NCBI RefSeq assembly: GCF_947648125.1
Contig: NZ_CANSMR010000005.1
Location: 276,775-340,774 of the forward strand
Direction: 5' to 3'
Length of the DNA: 64,000 bases
Source: an uncultured Bradyrhizobium sp.
GTDB taxonomy: Bacteria; Pseudomonadota; Alphaproteobacteria; Rhizobiales; Xanthobacteraceae
Shown in pieces: positions 24,671 through 33,230 of this stretch (the stretch's first letter is position 1; the number at the start of each line of letters is the position of its first letter). The notes under the pieces are model-generated. The model saw only the letters and a list, made by a program, of their open reading frames with translations, searched no databases and was not told the origin of the DNA. The translations under genes and the position numbers were made by a program.

Positions 24671-26185
24671 CTATCCCCAGTTCACGTCGTGCCGCGCGAG
24701 CACCTCGCGGACCTTGGCGACCAGATCGGCCTCGGCGCAAGAGAACTGGGCGGGGCGTGTTTCGCGCCATTCCTGATTGGACGCGATCGCGGCCGCGGCC
24801 TTGGCGCCCTCGATCAGATCCTTGATCTGCACCTCGCCGCGCGCCTTCTCATCGGAGCCTTGAATGATCACGCAGGGCGAGTTGCGGCGGTCGGCATATT
24901 TGAGCTGGTTGCCCATGTTCTTCGGATTGCCGAGGTAGAGCTCGGCGCGAATGCCCGCCTGGCGCAGCCGCGCAACCATCTTCTGGTAGTCGGCGACGCG
25001 GTCGCGATCGAACACGGTGACGACGACGGGCCCGAATTCGGCCTTGGTGTCGAGCTGGCCGAGCATCGTCAGCGCGGCCTGCAGGCGCGAGACGCCGATC
25101 GAGAAACCGGTCGCCGGCACCGGCTCGCCGCGAAAGCGCGAGACGAGGCCGTCATAGCGGCCGCCGCCGCCGACCGAGCCGAACCGCACCGGGCGGCCCT
25201 TCTCGTCCTTGGTGTCGAGCAGCAGCTCAACCTCATAGACCGGGCCGGTGTAATATTCGAGGCCGCGCACGACGGTGGGATCGATGCGGATGCGATCCGC
25301 GCCATAGCCGGACGCTGCGACCAGTTTCGCGATCTCTTCCAGCTCACTCACGCCGGCCCGACCGACTTCACTTTTCGCCAGGTAGGTCTCGGCCGCAGCG
25401 ATGGCCTCTCGCCAATCGGCGCGCTGCTGCGTGACGGCGAGCACGATGTCGGCATCCGCCGGGCTCAGCTCGGCGCCCTTGGTAAAGTCGCCCTTGCCCT
25501 CTTCGCCGCCGTCCCAACGCCCGGGACCGAGCAGCTTGCGAACCTCGTCGGCGGGAAACTTGTCGAGCTTGTCGATCGCGCGCAGCACCGTGAGCCTGCG
25601 GCCTGCATTGTCGTCGCCGCCGAGACCGATCGCCTCGAGCACGCCGTCGAGCACCTTGCGGTTGTTCACCTTCACGACATAGGAGTCGCGCGGAATGCCG
25701 AGCGCTTCCATCGTGTCGGCCGCCATCATGCAGATCTCGGCGTCGGCCGCCGGCGTCGCCGAGCCGACCGTGTCGGCATCGAACTGCATGAACTGGCGGA
25801 AGCGGCCCGGACCCGGCTTCTCGTTGCGGAAGACATAGCCGAAGCGATAGGACCGGTACGGCTTCGGCAGCGCGTCGAAGTTTTCCGCGACATAGCGCGC
25901 GAGTGGCGCGGTCAGGTCGTAGCGCAGCGAGATCCACTGCTCGTCATCGTCCTGGAACGAGAACACGCCTTCGTTGGGACGGTCCTGGTCGGGCAGGAAT
26001 TTGCCGAGCGCGTCGGTATATTCCATCGCCGGCGTCTCCACCGGCTCGAAGCCGTAGAGCTCGTAGACGGCGCGGATCTTCTCGACCATCGCCCGCGTGG
26101 CATTGATCGCGGCCGGGCCGCGATCTTCCAGCCCGCGCGGCAGGCGCGCCTTCAGTTTCTGGGTTTTTTTGGGTTTCTCGGCCAT
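24671..26185 (-). CDS. hisS: histidine-tRNA ligase
   Basis: This 504-residue class II synthetase charges tRNA-His. Motif 1 lies around [24 protein letters not shown], motif 2 is [32 protein letters not shown], the histidine-specific loop is [18 protein letters not shown], and motif 3 is [13 protein letters not shown]. The C-terminal anticodon domain holds [21 protein letters not shown]. Length exceeds E. coli HisS (424), as is usual for rhizobial enzymes, because of a middle insertion and N-terminal basic tail [15 protein letters not shown]. Close relatives of rhizobial HisS recognise an alphaproteobacterial tRNA-His lacking the G-1 base; this is family knowledge and cannot be tested here. 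Confidence 0.96.
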   Translation of the reverse strand: MAEKPKKTQKLKARLPRGLEDRGPAAINATRAMVEKIRAVYELYGFEPVETPAMEYTDALGKFLPDQDRPNEGVFSFQDDDEQWISLRYDLTAPLARYVAENFDALPKPYRSYRFGYVFRNEKPGPGRFRQFMQFDADTVGSATPAADAEICMMAADTMEALGIPRDSYVVKVNNRKVLDGVLEAIGLGGDDNAGRRLTVLRAIDKLDKFPADEVRKLLGPGRWDGGEEGKGDFTKGAELSPADADIVLAVTQQRADWREAIAAAETYLAKSEVGRAGVSELEEIAKLVAASGYGADRIRIDPTVVRGLEYYTGPVYEVELLLDTKDEKGRPVRFGSVGGGGRYDGLVSRFRGEPVPATGFSIGVSRLQAALTMLGQLDTKAEFGPVVVTVFDRDRVADYQKMVARLRQAGIRAELYLGNPKNMGNQLKYADRRNSPCVIIQGSDEKARGEVQIKDLIEGAKAAAAIASNQEWRETRPAQFSCAEADLVAKVREVLARHDVNWG

Positions 26186-26258
26186 TGGCGGCGTTTACCA
26201 GCGGACGCGCAGGGCGGCAACCCGGCTTTGCGCCTCCGCCACTGCGAAACGCTGGTTC

Positions 26259-26765
26259 TCAGGGCTGCTCCATCCGCGCGCGAAGCGCGTCGGCGTCGGC
26301 CTTCGGCATCGATTTCAGCAGCGGCTTGATGGTCGCGCCGCCGACGATCTTGCCGTTGCGCATGAACATCCAGTCGGAGATGTCGGCTTCCTTGAACTCG
26401 GCGAGGTCGCCGGCCCGCTTGCCCGGTAAGTCGCGTGGCTGGTTGGCGAACCGGCCGGAATAGCCGCCGCTCGGCAGCTTCTTCACCTCGCGCATCCAGA
26501 TGTGCTCGCCGTCGTTGCCATGGGTCGGAAAGCGGACCTTGAGCGAGTGCTGGGTCTCCGACGGCTTGGGCGCCTCATAGGAGGCCCAGAACGCCGGGAG
26601 CGTCTCGCGCGCATGGCTGATCGCGGCATTCATCTCCGGGTCGGCCGTGCGGACGTCGATAACAGGCGAGCGGTCCTCGGCGCGCGCCGTGTTGGTTCCG
26701 GTGAGCGCGAACGCAGCCGCGATCAGCACGGCACAGGTCAGACGTGTTACGGGAGTTTTGGTCAT
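26259..26765 (-). CDS. exported DUF2314 domain-containing protein
   Basis: From MTKTPVTRLTCAVL at 26765 the product is 168 residues with a clear Sec signal peptide ending near NTARA-ED. The mature part contains DPEMNAAISHARETLPAFWAS, SLKVRFPTHGNDGEHIWMREV and FKEADISDWMFMRNGKIVGGATIKPLL, the arrangement of DUF2314 proteins (the YegJ type). The function of this family is unknown. The gene stands alone between hisS and ilvE, all on the minus strand. Confidence 0.83.
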   Translation of the reverse strand: MTKTPVTRLTCAVLIAAAFALTGTNTARAEDRSPVIDVRTADPEMNAAISHARETLPAFWASYEAPKPSETQHSLKVRFPTHGNDGEHIWMREVKKLPSGGYSGRFANQPRDLPGKRAGDLAEFKEADISDWMFMRNGKIVGGATIKPLLKSMPKADADALRARMEQP

Positions 26766-26977
26766 GTCATCACGCGAATGGGGATCGTTTGAAGCGGGAG
26801 GCGAGACTTTGTCGCGCGCTCGCGGCAGGCCGTTCATGCGATGACGGCAGATCACACGGAAAAATGACGGCCGAGATGAAGCGTCGGCGTGCTCGCTGGA
26901 GTTCCAAAGCGAGAGCGCCTCTCCCTTTGCAAAGGAGAGGCGCCAAATCGAAGCACGTCAGCGGCGGAACCGCTGTG

Positions 26978-28057
26978 TCAGGCGACGTTCCTGATCCAGT
27001 TATGCGGGTCGTTGGTGCGACCGTACTGGATGTCCACCAGCTTCTTGCGCAGGCCCATCGCGACCGGGCCGGCCACGCCGCCGCTGATCTGGAAGTCGCC
27101 GCTCGCCGAGCACACCTTGCCGATCGGCGAGATGACGGCCGCGGTGCCGCAGGCGAAGGCTTCCTTCAGCTTGCCGCTGGCGGCGTCGGCGCGCCACTGC
27201 TGGATCGTGTAGGGCTCCTCGCGCACGCGCGTGCCGGTATCCTTGGCAAGCGCGATGATCGAGTCGCGGGTGATGCCGGGCAGGATGGTGCCGAGCGGCG
27301 GCGTCAGCAGTGAGCCGTCGTCGAAGGCGAAGAAGATGTTCATGCCGCCGAGCTCCTCGATGTAGCGGCGCTCGACCGCATCGAGGAACACGACCTGGTC
27401 GCAGCCGCGCTCGATCGCCTCAGCCTGCGCGCGCAGGCTTGCGGCATAATTGCCGCCGCACTTGACGGCGCCGGTGCCGCCGATCGCGGCGCGCGTGTAA
27501 TTCTCCGACACCCAGATCGACACCGGCGCGGGACCGCCCTTGAAGTAGGAGCCGACTGGAGAAGCGATGACCGAGAAGATGTATTCCGCCGACGGCTTCA
27601 CGCCGAGGAAGACCTCGCTCGCGATCATGAACGGCCGCAGATAGAGGCTGCCCTCGCCGCCCGGGATCCAGGCGCGATCCATCCGCACCAGCTGCTCGAC
27701 CGCATCGATGAACACGTCCTCTGGCAGCGGCGCCATCGCCATGCGCTCGGCCGAATTGTGGAAGCGCCGGGCATTGGCGTCGGGACGGAACAGGTTCACA
27801 CCGCCATCGTCGCGCCGATAGGCCTTGAGACCTTCGAAAATCTCCTGGGCGTAGTGCAGCACCGCGCCGGCCGGATCGAGCGGGAAATTCGCGCGGGCCT
27901 CGACGCGGGCGCTGTGCCAGCCCTTGCCCTGGCTGTAGCGGACGATCGCCATGTGGTCGGTAAAGACGCGGCCGAAGCCCGGGTCCACGAGCTTCGCTGC
28001 ACGATCCTTGTCGGATGTGGCATTCGGCGAAGGCTGGATGTCGAATTTCAAAGTCAT
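26978..28057 (-). CDS. ilvE: branched-chain amino acid aminotransferase
   Basis: This 359-residue fold-type IV PLP enzyme carries the last step of Ile, Leu and Val synthesis, transferring an amino group from glutamate. The catalytic lysine is in GTGAVKCGGNYAASL; RRYIEELGGMNIFF and ILPGITRDSIIALA are the signature segments around the PLP phosphate. Length and the KFDIQPSP opening match the larger (about 360-residue) BCAT type seen in rhizobia. The gene is divergent from petP, with 330 bases between them. In several rhizobia ilvE and petPR are neighbours, so the order seen here is conserved. Confidence 0.95.
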   Translation of the reverse strand: MTLKFDIQPSPNATSDKDRAAKLVDPGFGRVFTDHMAIVRYSQGKGWHSARVEARANFPLDPAGAVLHYAQEIFEGLKAYRRDDGGVNLFRPDANARRFHNSAERMAMAPLPEDVFIDAVEQLVRMDRAWIPGGEGSLYLRPFMIASEVFLGVKPSAEYIFSVIASPVGSYFKGGPAPVSIWVSENYTRAAIGGTGAVKCGGNYAASLRAQAEAIERGCDQVVFLDAVERRYIEELGGMNIFFAFDDGSLLTPPLGTILPGITRDSIIALAKDTGTRVREEPYTIQQWRADAASGKLKEAFACGTAAVISPIGKVCSASGDFQISGGVAGPVAMGLRKKLVDIQYGRTNDPHNWIRNVA

Positions 28058-28387
28058 TTTTCTTGCTTTCCGCTGTCGGAACCGGCGCCATACCGGGCGT
28101 CGGCCTGTTTCCCCCGGAGCCGTCAGGCTCGGCTGGTGCGAACTTCACCACCGCCGGCAACCCGGCCGGTTTCCATCGCCAACATGCCGTTTAGACATGC
28201 TTTTGCGGAGTGCTGAAGTCCAGTATGTTTGCCGAGATGCCGCTCGACAATCGCACGGTAGTCCAATTTGCGGCCCAAACCGCCTCACAGGCTTTTTCAG
28301 GCCGTCTCAAACGCTGTCGGAAACGAAGCGATCTAATGTTTCGTCGTGACAGGCAGTTTTGTAACATTGAACCCAAGATACGTCAAT
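28058..28387. other. divergent region between ilvE and petP
   Basis: No gene is seen. Near petP, ACGAA (28323) and TTCGT (28340) form a short inverted repeat over AGCGATCTAATG-like sequence, a modest candidate for a MarR-type operator. No strong sigma-70 boxes stand out. Confidence 0.35.
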
Positions 28388-28936
28388 ATGACTGACATAA
28401 ATTTCTCAGGCATGGCTGCCAAGCCCGATTCGGAGGGAGATGATCACGCTCCTGCGGCGGGCGGCCGCGACCTGCGCTGGGACATCATCGAGCTCTTGTT
28501 CTTCGCCTACCGCGACTTTGTCGGCGACGCCGACCAGGAATTGGAGGCGTTCGGCTTCGGCCGCGCCCACCACCGCGTCATCCACTTCGTCACCCGCTAT
28601 CCCGGCCTGAAGGTCGCCGACCTGCTCGACGTCCTGCGCATCACCAAGCAGTCGCTCGGTCGCGTGCTCAAGCAGCTGCTGGACGAAGGCTACATCGTGC
28701 AGAAGACCGGCAACAACGACCGCCGGCAGCGCCTACTCTACGCAACGCCGAAGGGCGAGGCGCTAGTCGCCAAGCTCGCGGGGCTACAGACCGACCGCAT
28801 CAACCGCGCCGTCGCCGGCATCGATCCGGCCGGCGTCGAGACGGTTCGCCAATTCCTCCGCGCGATGATCGACCGCGACGATCCCGACAAGGTGCTCGAA
28901 GCGATCTTCGGCGGCGGCAGAAAAACAAGGGAGTGA
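28388..28936 (+). CDS. petP: MarR family transcriptional regulator, PetP-like
   Basis: The 182-residue protein begins MTDINFSGMAAKPDSEGD. A MarR-type winged helix-turn-helix is clear: FGRAHHRVIHFVTRYPGLKVADLLDVLRITKQSLGRVLKQLLDEGYIVQK, with the wing NNDRRQRLLYATPKGEAL. The stop overlaps the GTG start of the next gene (GTGA), so the MarR protein and the response regulator are translationally coupled. In Rhodobacter capsulatus a MarR-type petP and response-regulator petR form an operon needed for cytochrome bc1 synthesis; the same gene pair and order are seen here, hence the symbol. Its DNA target was not identified. Confidence 0.85.
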   Translation: MTDINFSGMAAKPDSEGDDHAPAAGGRDLRWDIIELLFFAYRDFVGDADQELEAFGFGRAHHRVIHFVTRYPGLKVADLLDVLRITKQSLGRVLKQLLDEGYIVQKTGNNDRRQRLLYATPKGEALVAKLAGLQTDRINRAVAGIDPAGVETVRQFLRAMIDRDDPDKVLEAIFGGGRKTRE

Positions 28937-29661
28937 ACCTGGTGCAGGCTGCAACCCTGATGCGCACGCCGGTCGAGCCGGCCGACGATGCGCCGCATCT
29001 CCTGCTGGTCGACGACGACCGGCGCATTCGCGACCTGTTGTCGCGCTTTCTCTCCGGCGAGGGCTATCGCGTCACCACGGCCATGAGCGCCACCGACGCG
29101 CGCGCCAAGCTGCTCGGGCTGCATTTCGACCTGCTCATCCTCGACGTGATGATGCCCGGCGAGAACGGCTTCGACCTCGCCCGCTTCATCCGCACCTCCT
29201 CGACGGTGCCGATCATCATGCTGACCGCCCGCCACGAGGCGGAAGCCCGGATCGAAGGCCTGCAGATCGGCGCCGACGATTATGTCGCCAAGCCGTTCGA
29301 GCCGCGCGAGCTGGTGCTGCGCATCGGCAATATCCTCAAGCGCACCGCGCCGCCGCAAGTCACGGTGGTCGAGCAGATCGCCTTCGGCCCCTACATCTTC
29401 CACATCGAGCGCAGCGAGCTGCGCCAGGGCGAGGAGATCATCCATCTCACCGACCGCGAGCGCGAGATGCTGCGTATCCTCGCAAGCGCGCCCGGCGAGA
29501 CCGTGCCGCGCGGCGAATTGACCAGCGGCGGTACCGTCAATGAGCGCGCGGTCGACGTGCAGATCAACCGCCTGCGCCGCAAGATCGAGCACGATCCCGC
29601 CAATCCGTTGTTCCTGCAGGCGGTACGCGGCATCGGCTATCGCCTGGTCGCCTCGCCGTAA
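28933..29661 (+). CDS. petR: OmpR-family response regulator, PetR-like
   Basis: The 242-residue protein begins with GTG overlapping the upstream stop. The receiver domain has the acidic pair in LLLVDDDRRIRDLL, phosphoacceptor D71 in LILDVMMPGENG, Thr in MLTARHEA and the Lys in YVAKPFEPREL. The C-terminal OmpR winged helix contains HLTDREREMLRILASAPGETV, ERAVDVQINRLRRKIEHDP and FLQAVRGIGYRLV. A sensor kinase gene follows 9 bases after the stop, so this is a complete two-component system with an added MarR gene. The bc1 link of PetR is from Rhodobacter and is only inferred here. Confidence 0.93.
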   Translation: MNLVQAATLMRTPVEPADDAPHLLLVDDDRRIRDLLSRFLSGEGYRVTTAMSATDARAKLLGLHFDLLILDVMMPGENGFDLARFIRTSSTVPIIMLTARHEAEARIEGLQIGADDYVAKPFEPRELVLRIGNILKRTAPPQVTVVEQIAFGPYIFHIERSELRQGEEIIHLTDREREMLRILASAPGETVPRGELTSGGTVNERAVDVQINRLRRKIEHDPANPLFLQAVRGIGYRLVASP

Positions 29662-29670
29662 GATCCAGCC

Positions 29671-31056
29671 ATGAGCACGCTCGACACCGGCCTGACCCTG
29701 ATCAAGAACGCCTCGCAGCGCGTCTCGAAGGCGAACGGCTGGATGGGCAATGCGTTCAAGAGCTGGATGCCGACCGGCCTCTATGCGCGCGCGCTGCTGA
29801 TCATGATCGTGCCGATGGTGATCCTGCAGACCGTGGTCGCGTTCGTGTTCATGGAGCGGCACTGGAACACGGTGACGCGCCGCCTGTCGGCTGCGGTCGT
29901 ATCCGACATCGCCGCGCTGATCGACGTCTACAAGATCTATCCGCAGGACAAGGACCGCGCGCAGCTTCGCGGCATCGCCCAGAAGCTGCAGCTCGTGGTC
30001 GACTTCCTGCCCGCCGGCGACATGCCGCCGCCGGGGCCGAAGCCGTTCTTCTCGCTGCTCGACCAGACGCTCTCGGTGCAGCTCGGCCGCCAGATCAGCC
30101 GCCCGTTCTGGATCGACACCGTCGGCAAATCCAACCTGGTCGAGATCCGCGTGCAGCTCGACGATTCCGTGATGCGGATCTTCGCCCAGCGCAGCGCGGC
30201 CTACGCCTCCAATTCAGAGATCTTCATCTTCTGGATGCTCGGCACCTCGACGATCCTCTTGATCGTCGCCGTGCTATTCCTGCGCAACCAGATCAAGCCG
30301 ATCCTCAGACTGGCCGATGCCGCCGAAAGCTTCGGCAAGGGACGAGAGGCGCCGAACTTCCGGCCGCGCGGCGCGCGCGAGGTGCGGCGCGCGGCGCAGG
30401 CCTTCATCGAGATGAAGGCGCGCGTCGAGCGTTCGATCGAGCAGCGCACCGCGATGCTCGCCGGCGTGTCGCATGATCTGCGCACCATCCTGACCCGCTT
30501 CAAGCTCGAACTCGCCTTGATCGGCGAAGGCCCCGAGATCGACGCGATGCGCAAGGACGTCGACGAGATGTCGATGATGCTGGAGGACTACCTTGCCTTC
30601 GCGCGCGGCGATTCCGGCGAGGTCGCGCAGCCGACCGACATGGCGATGGCGCTGGAGGAATTGCGCAGCGACGCCGAACGCCACGGCCACACCGCGACCG
30701 TCGCGTTCCACGGCCTGCCCGTCGTCACGGTGAAACCGGCCTCGTTCAAGCGCTGCCTCGCCAACCTCGTCTCCAATGCGGCGCGCCACGCCAACACGAT
30801 CTCGATCACCGGTCAGCGCGACCATCGCTATCTCAACATCACGGTCGACGACGACGGCCCCGGCATTCCCGTCGCCATGCGCGAGGAAGTGTTCAAGCCC
30901 TTCCTGCGGCTCGACGACGCCCGCAACCAGGACGAAGGCGGCAGCGGCCTCGGACTTGCGATCGCCCGCGACATCGCCCGCTCGCATGGCGGCGACATCA
31001 TGCTCGGCGAAAGCCCGATGGGCGGCCTGCGCGCCGCGGTGCGGATTCCAGTGTAG
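29671..31056 (+). CDS. HAMP-type sensor histidine kinase partner of PetR
   Basis: The 461-residue kinase has an N-terminal transmembrane helix (LLIMIVPMVILQTVVAFVFM), a periplasmic sensor of about 140 residues, a second helix (IFWMLGTSTILLIVAVLFL) and a HAMP domain (RNQIKPILRLADAAESFGKG). The H box is AGVSHDLRTILTRFKLEL with H268, followed by N (NLVSNAARHA), G1 (VDDDGPGIP) and G2 (GSGLGLAIARDIARSHGG) ATP-binding motifs. The layout resembles EnvZ. A sensed signal cannot be inferred; the periplasmic segment has no known fold I recognise. The three genes petP, petR and this one run without gaps. Confidence 0.92.
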   Translation: MSTLDTGLTLIKNASQRVSKANGWMGNAFKSWMPTGLYARALLIMIVPMVILQTVVAFVFMERHWNTVTRRLSAAVVSDIAALIDVYKIYPQDKDRAQLRGIAQKLQLVVDFLPAGDMPPPGPKPFFSLLDQTLSVQLGRQISRPFWIDTVGKSNLVEIRVQLDDSVMRIFAQRSAAYASNSEIFIFWMLGTSTILLIVAVLFLRNQIKPILRLADAAESFGKGREAPNFRPRGAREVRRAAQAFIEMKARVERSIEQRTAMLAGVSHDLRTILTRFKLELALIGEGPEIDAMRKDVDEMSMMLEDYLAFARGDSGEVAQPTDMAMALEELRSDAERHGHTATVAFHGLPVVTVKPASFKRCLANLVSNAARHANTISITGQRDHRYLNITVDDDGPGIPVAMREEVFKPFLRLDDARNQDEGGSGLGLAIARDIARSHGGDIMLGESPMGGLRAAVRIPV

Positions 31057-31131
31057 CTACCAGCGGTAGGACAACGTGCCGATCACCTGACGCCGTTCGC
31101 CGGCATAGCAACAGCCGGACTGGCGATGCAC
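31057..31131 (-). pseudogene. C-terminal remnant of a TonB-dependent receptor
   Basis: On the minus strand a 25-codon stretch ending in TAG reads SGCCYAGERRQVIGTLSYRW. TonB-dependent siderophore receptors typically end in a Cys-Tyr-Gly-x-x-Arg segment followed by a last beta strand with aromatic C-terminal residue, which matches. Upstream the frame runs into unrelated and repetitive DNA with no further receptor sequence. The gene appears deleted except for its last strand. Confidence 0.6.
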
Positions 31132-31581
31132 GACACTGGAACGATTCAAGATGCGCAACACTGGAGCGATTCAAAAAGACATGTCGTCACAGCAAACATT
31201 TCGGCACGGCGAATTCGTTGCACGTCGTCTCCCTCAGAGAGTCTCGCGTGCGAGACACGCAGCGATCATTCAATGATGTTGATGTCGCCCAGCAATGCGC
31301 GCTTGCGCGTGGCCGCGACCAACACCCGATGTCTTGTTTGACATCCATTCTATTGAAGGTGAGAGGCCGGTGACCGTTGTGCGGAGTCGGCGCACACGAT
31401 CCAACGGCATCATTGCAAGCTGACGGGGTCGCGCGAACGCACGCCCGACGACAGGCAGCGCAAAACCGCTTGGCAATCTTGTCGCGGGCTGCCCGCAATG
31501 ATGGTGGTGCAAAACGCCACGTCCTCTCAACATGAGAGAGGACGTGCTCAGGCGCGCGGCGGCGATCGAAGGCGCTGCGCC
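31132..31581. other. gap with decayed repeats, no gene
   Basis: Two copies of ACACTGG(A/G)(A/G)CGATTCA occur at 31134 and 31158, forming a short tandem repeat. From 31410 to 31503 lies a decayed family B repeat (CATTGCAAGC to GCCCGCAATG). The open frames here are short and lack ribosome binding sites. With the receptor fragment at its edge, the region looks like a deletion scar. Confidence 0.5.
31410..31503. repeat. decayed family B palindromic repeat, copy 2
   Basis: CATTGCAAGCTGACGGGGTC and GCGCGAACGCACGCCCG correspond base for base to the first half of the copy at 2409 with several changes; the end GCCCGCAATG pairs with the opening CATTGC. The middle segment AAGCAATCC has diverged. Confidence 0.65.
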
Positions 31582-32112
31582 CTACTTCTGCTTGGGCAGG
31601 AGGCCCTTCAGCTTTTCCATATCCTTGACGTTCATCTTCATGCCGCCGGGCATGATGATGTCACCGGGCTTCTGGTCGCTCTTGCAGGCGCCGAGCCATT
31701 TCGCCTCGATGGTCATCGTGGTGTCGCGGGAGCCGGCCGCGCCGCCTTCCGCGTGCGAGGTGCTCTTGACGGTGTAGGCGGAATTGAAATCGCCGACGAT
31801 CTCGGCATGGCTCTTCATCGACATGCCGGCGACGCTGCACACGCTGTCGCTGACATAGCCGGTCGCGGTCTTCTGGATGTCCTGCTTGGAGCAGACTTCC
31901 TTGGCCATCGGCGAGGCCGCGGCGCTCATCTCCTTGTCGGTGGTCTCGTCGGTGCAGTGCTGCATGGTGATTTCCGGCATCGGCCCGCCGGTGCGCACCA
32001 TTTTCATCTCCCACAGACCGGCCTTGCGGATCGGCAGGTCGACGGCGCTCGCGGCACCGGTGGACAGGACTAGGCAAACAGCAGAACCAAGCAAGGCAAG
32101 CTGTCGGGTCAT
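31582..32112 (-). CDS. exported DUF3617 family protein
   Basis: The 176-residue protein starts MTRQLALLGSAVCLVLS with a Sec signal cleaved after ASA-VD. The mature part opens LPIRKAGLWEMKMV, the DUF3617 hallmark, and has conserved cysteines in MQHCTDETTD, EVCSKQDIQ, SVCSVAG and GACKSDQ, likely disulfides in the periplasm. DUF3617 proteins are exported proteins of unknown function common in proteobacteria. It ends with a Lys/Met-rich GGMKMNVKDMEKLKGLLPKQK tail. It is the first of four adjacent genes for small exported proteins. Confidence 0.85.
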   Translation of the reverse strand: MTRQLALLGSAVCLVLSTGAASAVDLPIRKAGLWEMKMVRTGGPMPEITMQHCTDETTDKEMSAAASPMAKEVCSKQDIQKTATGYVSDSVCSVAGMSMKSHAEIVGDFNSAYTVKSTSHAEGGAAGSRDTTMTIEAKWLGACKSDQKPGDIIMPGGMKMNVKDMEKLKGLLPKQK

Positions 32113-32155
32113 GCGGTGAGCTCCCGGCTGAACGATCGAAGGATTTGGAGTGCGC

Positions 32156-32455
32156 TCAGTAGAGCGTGCGCACCGGCCTCTGGGCCGAACCATAGGGCAC
32201 CCAGCGGCAGGAGAACGAGATGTAGCCACCCGGGTAGCGCTGCACCGCAAGGAACTTGACCACCTTGCCGTAGGAAGCGCAGTGATCGACGGCGAGCTGC
32301 CGCGCGTCGGTCTGGGCCGCCAGCGAATAGGCGATGATGCCGCCGGTATCATTGCCCTTGAACGGCGGCACCGGCTGCATCCAGTCGGCTCGCGCCGGAC
32401 CAACGGCCAGCATCCCGCAAACGGCAACCAGGCACGCGGCCAATTTCGTTCGCAT
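32156..32455 (-). CDS. small exported hypothetical protein
   Basis: From MRTKLAACLVAVCGMLAV at 32455 the product is 99 residues with a signal peptide ending near ARA-DW. The mature part contains DTGGIIAYSLAAQTDARQLAVDHCASYGK and ISFSCRWVPYGSAQ, with two cysteines that may pair. I do not recognise the family; related short proteins occur in Bradyrhizobium. It lies 43 bases upstream of the DUF3617 gene on the same strand and may be cotranscribed with it. Confidence 0.7.
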   Translation of the reverse strand: MRTKLAACLVAVCGMLAVGPARADWMQPVPPFKGNDTGGIIAYSLAAQTDARQLAVDHCASYGKVVKFLAVQRYPGGYISFSCRWVPYGSAQRPVRTLY

Positions 32456-32621
32456 CGCAGACTCCATTTCGCTTGCGACCAACATAGAGTGCGCCGGCGA
32501 TCATGGAAAGAACGAGCCGGCTCGTGGAGGTGGACTTCTCCGCAGGTGTTGCCGCGCTGCACTTGACCTCGCCGGGGCTTCACGGCACCGTCCGCCGCAT
32601 CTGATCATCGGGTGGATTCCC

Positions 32622-33116
32622 ATGCGCAACCTGTTCAACTCCCCCAATAAACTCGGCCGCACACTTGGCCTCGGCGCCGCGCTCGTGGCCGGCACGCTGG
32701 CTTTCGGGGGTACGGCCCAGGCCGCCAATCCGTTCGAATTGAATTTCTGGCTGTCCGGACCGCGCTACGACGGCAATGTGGCCCCCTGCGAGAGGGCGCT
32801 GCCGGTCATCAGCTCGCAATTCCACGAAAAGGAAGCCACTTTCTGGAATTCGCCGCTCGTGATCACCGGCTTCAGCCGGATTCACGAAACCGCATTCCGC
32901 CCCTGGCAGTCCGACAACATTCCGCGCCGCTATTGCTCGGGCGATGCGATGCTGAGCGACGGCAAGGTGCGCAAGGTGCACTATTCGATCATCGAGGACG
33001 GCGGCTTTGCCGGGATCAGCGACTCTCTCAGCCTCGAGCCGGGCGTCAACTGGTGCGTCGCCGGCCTCGACCGCAATTGGGCCTACAACCCGTCCTGCAA
33101 GGCCGCCCGGCCCTGA
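32622..33116 (+). CDS. exported hypothetical protein of about 164 residues
   Basis: From MRNLFNSPNKLGRTLGLG at 32622 the protein has a Sec signal peptide ending in AQA-AN. The mature part contains FELNFWLSGPRYDGNVAPCERALPVISSQFHEKE, a Trp/Arg-rich HETAFRPWQSDNIPRRYC, and YSIIEDGGFAGISDSLSLEPGVNWCVAGLDRNWAYNPSCKAARP. Four cysteines suggest disulfides. It is typical of an alphaproteobacterial exported family I cannot name. It is followed by an intrinsic terminator and is divergent from the 99-residue gene. Confidence 0.8.
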   Translation: MRNLFNSPNKLGRTLGLGAALVAGTLAFGGTAQAANPFELNFWLSGPRYDGNVAPCERALPVISSQFHEKEATFWNSPLVITGFSRIHETAFRPWQSDNIPRRYCSGDAMLSDGKVRKVHYSIIEDGGFAGISDSLSLEPGVNWCVAGLDRNWAYNPSCKAARP

Positions 33117-33142
33117 TTTTCGACCAGTTCGGTCATAACGGA

Positions 33143-33170
33143 AGCCGCCGCCATCCAGACGGCGGCTTTT
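33143..33170 (+). terminator. intrinsic terminator after the exported hypothetical gene
   Basis: AGCCGCC and GGCGGCT pair over an 11- to 13-base loop and are followed by TTTTG. It lies 26 bases after the stop. Confidence 0.7.
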
Positions 33171-33230
33171 GTTCTTGAAATGTTCTCACGGCCTGCTAGG
33201 CTCCGAATGGTCGCGTGAGGGGAGCGTTTG

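Noticed and set aside
26966-26989. GGAAC-N15-CGTT, EcfG-like
   Set aside because: Spacing is one base short and no plus-strand gene follows; it is at the 3' end of ilvE.
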